Source of the DNA: Tetrapyrgos nigripes
Lineage: Eukaryota; Basidiomycota; Agaricomycetes; Agaricales; Campanellaceae
Direction: 5' to 3'
DNA length: 64,000 bases
NCBI GenBank assembly: GCA_013368315.1
Contig: JAACJM010000066.1
Location: 186,001-250,000, forward strand
The position numbers and the translations under genes were made by a program. This document shows positions 10,919 through 19,201 of the stretch, piece by piece (within the stretch, counting starts at the first letter, position 1; the number at the start of each line of letters is the position of its first letter). A model generated the notes under the pieces. The model saw nothing but the letters and a program-made list of their open reading frames with translations, did no database searches and was not told the DNA's origin.

Positions 10919-11204
10919 ATGCCCATACCCCACACCTACCATGCCCATACCCCACACCTACCATGCCCATACCCCACACCTACCATGCCCATACCCCACA
11001 CCTACCATGCCCATACCCCACACCTACCATGCCCATACCCCATACCTACTGTGCCCATACCCCATACCTACTGTGCCCATACCCCATACCTACTGTGCCC
11101 ATACCCCATACCTACTGTGCCCATACCCCATACCTACCATGCCCATACCCCATACCTACCATGCCCATACCCCATACCTACCGTGCCCATACCCCATACC
11201 TCCC
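10919..11204. repeat. 22-bp minisatellite, 13 units
   Basis: Thirteen head-to-tail 22-bp units of the form RTGCCCATACCCCAYACCTACY. The first five carry CACACC, the remaining eight CATACC. Four junctions in the middle read TACTGTG instead of TACCATG. It is flanked by irregular CTGTACCTGTACC-type repeats (about 10800-10918 and 11205-11262). Because 22 is not a multiple of three and no stop occurs in a unit, all three plus-strand frames stay open, giving spurious Thr/Pro-rich ORFs. Confidence 0.95.
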
Positions 11205-11296
11205 ATACCTGTACTCCCATAACTACTGGAACCATTACTGTACTTACTGTACCTGCACCTCCTTACTATGCCATTGTGAGCATTGGCTCCTTTGTG

Positions 11297-11371
11297 TTTT
11301 GGGGTTGCTGTGTTTGGCTAGAAAATATTTTCTTTCTCTACTCAAGATTAGTGAAAGCATTGACAATTAGA
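11297..11371. repeat. Dispersed direct repeat, copy 1
   Basis: About 75 bp (TTTTGGGGTTGCTGTGTTTG ... GACAATTAG) recur at 11889-11963 with a few mostly transitional differences. The 590 bp between the copies shows no gene, and no target-site duplication was found. Confidence 0.7.
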
Positions 11372-11888
11372 CATGTTTATATTTTAGATTTACACAAGTC
11401 TAATGGTCTGCTGGAACAAAAACTTCGAGTCTTACCTCCCTTACCTGTACACTGATGATCTGACAGAGTCAGGGAGGTCGGGTCTCCTGATTAGGTATCA
11501 GTGATCTGGCAATCCTAGTGAGATCTTAATCCCTCCGCTATTCACCCTGATTCTACCTCCTGTTTATCCTCTCTGAAAGTCTCTGCTCCTTTTTCCTTTT
11601 TACACATGTATTTATACTACTCATCTTTGTCTATGTTCATCACTCATTCCATCTTCTTTGGAACTCATTTTTTCTGACCCTCCCATGTCCATCCCCTTAT
11701 ACTTTCTATTCCTAGCAGTGGCAACTTTTCCTTTGGAGCTGATTTTTTCCCATGCAGTTTTGACACTCAGAGGTTTTTAATGTATCCCTGCTCAGGCCTT
11801 TCTTCATAGTACTTATCTACATGCATCAGTGTAGCTTGTAAGCGCTTCAACATCATTTCCAATTCACATTCTGTTTCAGGCAGCTCCA

Positions 11889-11963
11889 TTTTGGGGTTAC
11901 CACGTTTGGCCAGAAAATATTTGCTTTCTCTACTCAAGATTAGTGAAAGCATTGACAATTAGA
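11889..11963. repeat. Dispersed direct repeat, copy 2
   Basis: Second copy of the repeat at 11297-11371. This pair could be remains of LTRs or of a local duplication; nothing seen decides between them. Confidence 0.7.
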
Positions 11964-12266
11964 TGAAGTTACTGCTGCAGAAGTTACTTATGTAAGAACT
12001 TTCTGGCGCAGCTCGCCCTGTGAGATATATGGTGAACTCAGCATTTTCCATTTAAGATTATGACTAATACATTATCAAAACTTTACAGCCAGTCATACTG
12101 CTGACTTACTGCCGTGGACTTTGCACCCCATGTTAGAGGTTAACGGGTGGCAGGTCATGGTTATGTAATCATTTGCATCTATTTATATTTGGCTCAAATT
12201 ACATTTAAAAATTATTTTGACCTCAAAAACCCTATGAAACCAACAGTGAGGCCACAGTGTTGAGCA

Positions 12267-12434
12267 ATGATCTGAGTAAGTGCGCGCTTGCTCAATATGG
12301 TATGTAGATTATATAATATTACACTGACCCATATTGAAATACCAGACACAATGATCTGAGTAAGTGCACACTTGCTTAATATGGTATGTAGATTATATAA
12401 CATTATACTGACCCATATTGAAATACCAGACGTC
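12267..12434. repeat. 84-bp tandem duplication
   Basis: Two adjacent 84-bp units (12267-12350, 12351-12434) start ATGATCTGAGTAAGTG. The few differences between them are nearly all C/T or G/A transitions (for example TGCGCGC versus TGCACAC). Confidence 0.85.
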
Positions 12435-13907
12435 ATATGCTCTGCATTTGATAGGCCTGGCCATATTCCACCCATATTGTACTATTGGGGGTGGGTCTTT
12501 GCCAGTGATATTTATATATTGGGGCTACATCGCCTCAGTGAAGGATTGAACAAAGGATCAGATGTGAATGTAGAAAGAAATAATGAAGAAGTAACAGAGA
12601 AATGAATGAAGCAATGAAGGGATTGTACGCAGCTGTAAGTCATGATAGAACATATCCATGATGAGTGAGAATCCCTCTGAGGGATTTTGGATAGGTGAAG
12701 GGACTGTTCATGACATTGAAGTGCCTCAAGTTCTTCATGGCATGCAGACTTCCATTCCTCTTACTCTGCTAAAGGTAAGTGAGCTATATCCTTGAATGTC
12801 TATTTGCAAATGTTTTGGACATTTGACCAATTTTCCTCATATCCAGGAGTAACCACCTGCATAAGCAAGAAGTTTATAAATTTAACTCCCCCTTCCCAGC
12901 ATAGTTTGCCATTTCTTCTGATGATGATGAAGGTTGTGGTGCAGAGTCATCGCCCTCAGTTTGCTGCTCCACTTCAGGTGTGCTACCGGGTACAGAACTA
13001 GGTCCAGGAACCTGTTGTCCTGTAGATTGTTGACATTGTTGTTCTTCTCGCCAATGTTTTTCCTCTGCTTCAGCTTTTGCTTTTGCTCTATCATCAGCTG
13101 CAACTTGTTTATTCATGTTATGTTCAATTTCACCTGGGTGTTTTCCACCCAAATGTTCTGGTGCCTTACTATGACGTTTACTACATCTTGGTTCCATTCT
13201 AGGAGGTGTTCTCCACTCTACTCTTGGAGGCCTTGGAGGTGTTTGAGGAGACTCAGGTGGTGTTTGAGATTCCTCAAACTCAGAAGGCTCTCCACCTGGA
13301 GATAAGAGTTGTGGACTCTGATCTCAATCATAGTCACAATGTTGATCAGGTCTCCTTTTGGAAGGTTCACAAGGAGGGCAATGTGTGAAGTCTTCATCAT
13401 CACCAGGAATAATCAGTTGTGGAGGAATGTCCCTGTTAGATTCATTTTGTTTATTGTCATGAGACGATTGGATAGGTAATTCTTTAGAACTACATGATTT
13501 TGTATGGCATCTAGGAAACAATTTTTCCTCAAAGATGGCTTGTGAAGAGGTAAATTCTCTACTGCTTGAACGCATAAAGAGATTGCCATGTTCTCCTGGT
13601 GCTACTCCAAGATATACCGTGAGTTCTGACTTTGAAGCGAGTTTATTATTCCGAATGTCTTCTGGTATATGAACATAAGCTCTGCAGCCAAAAACACATA
13701 AGAGCCTGTTCGGTAAAAATCCGATCCGGATCCAATCAATACAAAACTGGAGTTTTGACAGTTCGGATAGATGTTGAACTTTAGCTCAAATGTGGCGCGT
13801 TCAGTAAAAGGTCGGGGTAGTGTCACGCTGTGTACACCCTTTCTTCCTTTCTTCCCTTCTTCTCGTCCTGTGCTTCTTTCAAATCACCCAACCGTCTTTT
13901 AATTCTC

Positions 13908-15010
13908 ATGCAGGCGAAATGGTCCAACAGTGATGTGGACATCATGATAGACGAGTTGAAGAACCAGAAGGCCCAAGGCAACCAATCACAGAGCGGTTGG
14001 AAACCAGACACTTGGACCACTGTCAGTAAACGTATCATTGCTGAGGGCTCACAAGAGGGAGCCGAGAAGAACCCAAAGAAGTGCTCAGACAAGTATGGCA
14101 CTGTATGTACTTTTCATTGGCTTTCTCGTATATATGTCTTGCTAACTATTATGCAGTTGAAGGCTCAGTACAAAGCAGTCCATTATATATGTACTAAAGC
14201 TTCGGGCTTTGGTTGGGATGAACAGAAGCAGATGGTTGTAGCAACTGATGAATGGTGGGACTGCCATCTTGATGTAGGTTATGATAATTGTCTATTTTTG
14301 TGCCTTTTCGTTGCTTATTATCTTACAGAAATTCCCAGATGATTCAAAATGGCGCACAACACCTTTTCCTTGGTACAATGACATGTTTATCCTCGTTGAT
14401 GGCAAGATTGCCACTGGGGACAATGCCTTTCGTGCTGGTACTGCTTCCCAACCTTCATCACAGCCATCATCCACTGGTTCACAGGTGGTGCTCCCTCTTG
14501 AGCCTTCCCAATCACAGGAAGAGTTGATTGAGTGGCCTTCAAGTCCTCCAGCTTCTGCACCTCCTGTGAGTCTTTCATTGCTTTTATCTGACTCATTCTC
14601 ATCTTCATGTCTTTAGCCATCAAGTAACATTAACCTTACAGTTCTCACCTCTGTTTCCGCAGCAGTCCCCATCACTACTCCTGCCTGCAAACGTCTCCAT
14701 GCTGACAGTGATCCTTTCACTCCACCGAAGAGTCAGAAACATGGTAAAGGGGATCAACTCAGTGATATTGCCTCTGGTCTCCATAGTATTGGCCGGGGTC
14801 TTGCAGCTAATGAACCTACACCTAAACGTCGACAGAAAGCTATTGCGTTGCTGGAGGAGGATGCTGACTTCTCGCCTGACAGCAAGCACAAAGTTCTTCG
14901 TGTCTTTTCGGAGGGAAGTTGATATTGCTGACACTTTCCTTAGCATCAGCGACAAGGAGACACGAACAGGTTACTTGTTAGATGAGCTTGTTGATATTGA
15001 TTACATTTGA
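13908..15010 (+). pseudogene. Harbinger Myb/SANT-like DNA-binding protein gene, frameshifted
   Basis: Four exons are visible: 13908-14102, 14157-14273, 14329-14565 and 14617-15010; introns are 51-55 bp with GT-AG ends. The product begins MQAKWSNSDVDIMIDELKNQ and has the tryptophan-spaced SANT-like fold (W-SN, W-KPDTW, W-DEQKQM, W-RTTPFPW). A Ser/Pro-rich middle follows, then a basic, helical C-terminal part (PKRRQKAIALLEEDADFSPD). Family members act with the transposase in binding the element ends. Near 14918-14922 an extra G breaks the frame: VFSEGS* in one frame, REVDIADTFLSISDKETR in the next. The exact start is uncertain because an acceptor-like ATGCAG overlaps the ATG. Confidence 0.8.
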
Positions 15011-15109
15011 TTGGGCTATTCTCTTCTTACTCCTTGAACTTCTAGAGTCATTTAATTCATACTTTGTAGATAGATTTTAAGTACCATACTTTCTGAATGC
15101 AATTAATGT

Positions 15110-16894
15110 TGCCTAACTACAAGTCTGCAAATACACAACGGCATTACGAAGTCTTGCATGACGAAGGTTGAACAGCTCTTCTTTGTTTTGAGGCCTATAA
15201 ATTTATAAGCAGAAGAAAAGGTAAATAAAAATATATCACTTACTGCTGCCCACCACCGAGAGCCCACTCTTTAAGATGATATCGCACACCACAATATGGT
15301 GTCAATAGAGCATCACACAGGGGAAATCCTGCATCAGCCAGAAGATAAGTTCCTGGCTTGATGAAGAGATCAGTACGCCGAGCATCTGCCCACACAGCAC
15401 CATCAGCAGCACTTCCTTCCCAACCAGGTAGAACATAAGTAAACTTGAGATCAAAATCACAAGCAACAAGTACGTTCTGACTGACCCGACCCTTCCTATC
15501 CCGATGGCTATCAACTTTCTCAGCCAAAACCCATTCATCAAAATGGGATCCATCAATATTCCCTCGACAGTCGTTGAAATAGGGAGAGTATATGTTAGAC
15601 TTTGAAAGAATCTCAGGGGGAGTAGCATCAGGAGTTTGCTGGACCCAGCGAGTGTAGAATGCCCCAACACAAATGTTAAGAACTTCGTAGATGTATCTGT
15701 GTAAAAATACATATATATATAGAATCCTTGAGGACAAGGAGAGACTCACTTGGAAATAGTATCACCACTCCTTTGAAATCGCTCTTGCATCATTTTGGAG
15801 CTATGCCCAGTGCACCCAAGGTGAAGAAATATAGCAAGCTTTTCATTCAAGCTGACATATCTGCTTGGTTGCAGACCAAAGTGCTCCAGTTCTCATTTCA
15901 GTAGTGATGTGCGAGCTCGGGCTCCAAGCCCTAGGCCAGGCCGAGCCGAGCCCCAAAAGCCCAAGCCGAGCCCAGCTTTTGAGGGGGGCTTGAGGGCCTG
16001 AGGGCCCGGCTTGGATTTCTCAAAGCCCTTGGGCCCGAGCTCAGGCCCCGGCTTTTGGGAAGTTGCTGGCACTTAACAAAGGCAGTGACATCACTCCAGG
16101 ATGCCGTTGCCAACTCCCAGATTTTGTTGCATAAGGTCTGTCTCAATCAATTTCTACTTTTTAGTCTCGTTAGCCATATGGTCTTTACTACTGCAGCTCC
16201 AACCGTCGTACAATGCACAATTCAAACCGTGCCACACAACGTACCCTTACAATCAGCCGGAATGATAACAATGGGCAAACGGCACAACTGACTTGCAAAG
16301 GATATTGTTTAACCACTGCAATTCCTCCAGTGCACCCTCCGATGTGACTTAATGCTCTGTGAGACCCCATTGGAGGATGAAGATGTTGGGTTGGATGATG
16401 ATGGAACTCAAGAAAATGAAACAGAGAACTGGAAGAATGGCAAAGATAGTGGGGATGACTATTACTTCTGGTTCGTATCTTCATTTTGTTCAACTGAGTG
16501 CTGAGCCCAGGCTGGCCCTACTTAGGGCTCAAAAGCTCGGCTTGGATTTCTAGCAGGCCTGAGCCCTACAAAGCCGAGCCCGAGCTGGGGCTTTTGAGCC
16601 GAGCCGGGCCCACACATCACTACGTTTCAGATGCCGAAAGACATACTTTGTACATCCCAGCTGTTCTTGGAATCTACTATCATGGCCCTTCAAGAGCTCC
16701 CCCACCCAAGCTTCACCAGTCAGAATAGAAGTATGCTTTGGTTCAGGAGCTGCACGCTGACCCAATACCATTGCAACAGCAGCCACACCAAGTGCACTGC
16801 CTAGAATGGCAGCTTTTCAGCCATTTGCCCTGGAAGTGTGCTTGCGAGAGCTTTTACGAGAGCCACTGGCACATTTAGAAGGACTAGAAACCAT
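15110..16894 (-). pseudogene. Harbinger DDE transposase gene, interrupted by a hAT element
   Basis: The gene starts about 16894 (MVSSPSKCASGSRKSSRKHT), has an in-frame TGA near 16819, continues with TSILTGEAWVGELLKGHDSR and LGCTKYVFRHLK, and is cut at 16630 by the hAT. Beyond it (15893) the frame reads ELEHFGLQPSRYVSLNEKLA and MQERFQRSGDTISK. Introns are 15697-15749 and 15195-15243. The catalytic core has CRGNIDGSHF (first Asp) and LPGWEGSAAD (second Asp), then LLADAGFPL and PQNKEELFNLRHARLRN. The last helix with the catalytic Glu is absent, so the C-terminus is truncated. Confidence 0.85.
15902..16622. mobile_element. Non-autonomous hAT element in the Harbinger transposase gene
   Basis: Ends are TAGTGATGTG and its inverse complement, flanked by 8-bp duplications CATTTCAG (15894-15901) and CGTTTCAG (16623-16630), which differ by one CG/CA transition. 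Eight-bp duplications are typical of hAT. Subterminal regions are rich in GGGCTCGGCT-like and AGCCGAGCC-like repeats in both orientations. The middle has a short acidic frame (LEDEDVGLDDDGTQENETE), which may be left from a transposase linker. Removing it rejoins the host transposase frame. Confidence 0.85.
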
Positions 16895-17171
16895 TGAAGA
16901 GGATAGAGTACAAGGACAACGAGTAATCTACAAGTTTATCGATAATCTACTTGTCCAATGCGTCTGTGACCCATTTGTGACATCTGGATTTGGATCGGTC
17001 ATGTGACCTAACCGCTGTCCGATCCGAGTCGTATTCCGATCGGATTTTTACCGAACAGGCTCTAAATGATTGATGTGTGGTTTCCCTTTTCCAGCTTCTC
17101 AAATGGTATTACCCATTTGTGACAACATAAAGGTGTATGCCTATAGATAAGCCTCTACTGAGGTTGATATG

Positions 17172-17407
17172 TATTAGACTTAGGTTATCTTAGTGAATAG
17201 TCTTAGCGAGAGTCACAAAGTGGGGGGTAAGAGCGTGCGAACGTATCTCGCTTGACTCTCAAGTATATATCATTAATCAAAGTAGTATAACAATATAAAT
17301 AGTCTAAGTATATCCGTATGATCATTTGACCGTATGTCCGCAGTATCTGATTGATTGCCGTATGCGTAGTAGCTTAGTAATATGATCGTTATCATTAAAT
17401 TCCAACA
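17172..17407 (-). repeat. 3' LTR of copia-3
   Basis: On the element's strand the LTR runs TGTTGGAATT ... GTCTAATA. It differs from the 5' LTR at two sites: CATTAATC/TATTAATC and TATCCGTA/TATCTGTA in plus-strand reading. Confidence 0.95.
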
Positions 17408-17416
17408 CTCCCCTTC
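17408..17416 (-). other. Polypurine tract of copia-3
   Basis: On the minus strand GAAGGGGAG immediately precedes the 3' LTR. Confidence 0.75.
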
Positions 17417-19142
17417 AAGCGGATATCCCTAGTAATCGGGAGAAACGCTTGATCTTATCAGCGGAGAGAGCTTTCGTAAGTATATCCGCAAGTTGATCAT
17501 TAGTTGACACATGTTTAACTCGTATGTATCGTTGATGTATCCGATCAGTAAGAAAGTTTTTACGGATATTGAAATGCTTAGTTCTCTGAGTATGTTGTTC
17601 TTCAGGAGCACGTATAATTGCCAAAGTAGATGCACTATCTGAGTTGATAAGTACTGGCTCCTGTTCGGCATTTAGAATTTCTTCTATAAAACCTTTCAAA
17701 TAAATAGCTTCTTGTGAGGCATGTGCGAGTGCGCATAGTTCAGCCTCAGTAACTGATAAAGTTACCAGTGTGCCTCGCTTACTTGACCAAGAAATAAGCG
17801 ATTCAGCAAATTTGAATGCATAGCCCATGATTGGTTTATTGCCATACGTGGACATACCATCAGAGTCGGCAAATCCATAAGTAGAAGTAATAGTAGGGCT
17901 CCCTAGGTTGAGCCAGTAATCGCAAGTTCCTTTTAGATAAAGATAGCATTGTTTAGCTGCAGCGTAATGCTCTTCACCTGGATCATTAAGGTATCTTGCT
18001 AGTTGACCAGTACAATATGTAATGTCTGGCCTAGTACAGTCAGCGACATATCGTAAACCACCGACTAGTGACATATAGTGTTTAATAGCAGCGGCGTCCC
18101 GTTGCGGTTCACTCCCAGGTCTAGGGCTAAGATTTTGCCCAGGTAGCATAGGTGTACGGCGTGCATGTAATTGGTCAAAATTGTATCGTTTGAGAATATT
18201 CTCAATGTAATGTTTCTGACAGAGTTTAATAGTATGATTATTCCTATCTCGTTGAATTTCCATACCAAGAATCCAGTGGATTTCTCCACCGTCAGTGACT
18301 TGGACGTGTCCACTAAGTGCAGTAACAAAAGCTTGTGCAGTAGCTTTGTTGATAGTACATAAAGTAATGTCATCGACGTGACAAGATAGTATTAAAATGA
18401 GTTTATTCTCATGATATCGGTAGAATACCGCATTATCGTAAGTAGACTTCTTAAGTCCTAGTAACTTTATGAGAATATTGCATAATTTTTCATACCATCG
18501 ACGACCAGCTTGTTTCAACCCATATAGAGTCTTTCTGAGTTTAAGTACGTAGCCTTCAGGTAAGTTAGGTAGTAAATTACCCGGAGGTGGACGAAGGTAT
18601 AATGTTTCCTCGTCAGTAACGTTTCCGTAAAGATAGGCAGATTTAATATCAATCTGAATAGTTTCATAGTCTAATGAAGCTGCAAGAGCAAGTATAAAAC
18701 GTGTACTGCTCATGCGTGTTACAGGGGCAAAGATATCATTTGCGTAGTAATCGATGCCTTCTTGTTGACTAAAGCCTTGTGCTACTAGTCTAGATTTCAA
18801 TTTGGTCTGTTTGCCAAGTTCGTACTTAGTTTTGTAGACAAATCTGGAACCAATGATATTCGCATCAGCAGGAGGTTTGACGTATTCCCAGGTTCCTAGA
18901 TTTTCTAGAGATTCTATCTCAGCTTTCATGGAATCAAACCATGCATCACGTTGTGGATGATTGAGTACATCCTTGAATGAAATTGGATCGCCAACGTTAT
19001 CAGCGTAGTAAACATTGAATTCTGTTAAGAAGAAAGCAATGTTTTGTTCAACTTCATCGTAAAGTAAACCTCTGGCTTCTTGGATCCTTTTTGATCGTCT
19101 TGGGCCATCAGGTTGTTTAGTTTCGTCTTCGTCGACATCCAT
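17415..19142 (-). CDS. Copia-3 reverse transcriptase and RNase H
   Basis: An open frame of 575 codons encodes copia RT and RNase H. The linker motif GPRRSKRI is at the start. RT motifs are WEYVKPPADANIIGSRFVYK, VAQGFSQQEGIDY, QIDIKSAYLYGNV and the catalytic box CHVDDI with both aspartates. RNase H motifs are SWSSKRGTLVTLSVTEAEL and KHVSTNDQLADILTKALS before the stop. In the intact element this would be fused to the upstream gag-PR-INT frame; the joining one-base change is at 19216-19221. The listed start methionine is only the first one in the frame. Confidence 0.95.
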   Translation of the reverse strand: MDVDEDETKQPDGPRRSKRIQEARGLLYDEVEQNIAFFLTEFNVYYADNVGDPISFKDVLNHPQRDAWFDSMKAEIESLENLGTWEYVKPPADANIIGSRFVYKTKYELGKQTKLKSRLVAQGFSQQEGIDYYANDIFAPVTRMSSTRFILALAASLDYETIQIDIKSAYLYGNVTDEETLYLRPPPGNLLPNLPEGYVLKLRKTLYGLKQAGRRWYEKLCNILIKLLGLKKSTYDNAVFYRYHENKLILILSCHVDDITLCTINKATAQAFVTALSGHVQVTDGGEIHWILGMEIQRDRNNHTIKLCQKHYIENILKRYNFDQLHARRTPMLPGQNLSPRPGSEPQRDAAAIKHYMSLVGGLRYVADCTRPDITYCTGQLARYLNDPGEEHYAAAKQCYLYLKGTCDYWLNLGSPTITSTYGFADSDGMSTYGNKPIMGYAFKFAESLISWSSKRGTLVTLSVTEAELCALAHASQEAIYLKGFIEEILNAEQEPVLINSDSASTLAIIRAPEEQHTQRTKHFNIRKNFLTDRIHQRYIRVKHVSTNDQLADILTKALSADKIKRFSRLLGISA

Positions 19143-19201
19143 TGGTTCAGGTTCGTGTTCCTGAGAAGTTGGAGTTTCAGTTGTATTTTCTTCTGTAGTT
19201 T

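Larger units (their letters stand above)
10498..12873. other. Intergenic stretch without a recognisable gene
   Basis: Translations on both strands show only short or low-complexity frames. The stretch holds the minisatellite, a pair of dispersed direct repeats and an 84-bp tandem duplication, listed separately. Around 12640-12780 a weakly protein-like plus-strand frame (GFWIGEGTVHDIEVPQ) is too short to assign. Confidence 0.6.
13702..17062. mobile_element. PIF/Harbinger DNA transposon, two genes, carrying a nested hAT
   Basis: The ends are 25-bp perfect inverted repeats beginning GAGCCTGTTCGGTAAAAATC, flanked by TAA target duplications (13699-13701 and 17063-17065), the PIF/Harbinger signature. 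The 3361-bp element contains the two expected genes in convergent arrangement: a Myb/SANT-like gene on the plus strand (13908-15010) and a DDE transposase on the minus strand (16894 to about 15110). Both have lesions, so it is probably non-autonomous now. It is inserted in copia-2. Confidence 0.92.
12874..17166 (-). pseudogene. Copia-2 integrase/linker fragment, split by a Harbinger element
   Basis: On the minus strand 17166-17066 reads VIPFEKLEKGNHTSII. After the Harbinger insertion 13698-13324 continues with VFGCRAYVHIPEDIRNNKLA, YLGVAPGEHGNLF and IFEEKLFPRC. This is the end of copia integrase and the start of the acidic linker before RT. A second frame at 13197-12874 carries the hydrophilic linker (RCSKRHSKAPEHLGG ...). 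RT and RNase H are missing. It is an old, truncated copy unrelated in detail to the other two copia elements here. Confidence 0.78.

Noticed and set aside
10693..11455. Three overlapping Thr/Pro-rich ORFs of 150-225 codons
   Set aside because: They are the three frames of a stop-free 22-bp minisatellite; no conserved start, no domain, and frame depends only on repeat phase.
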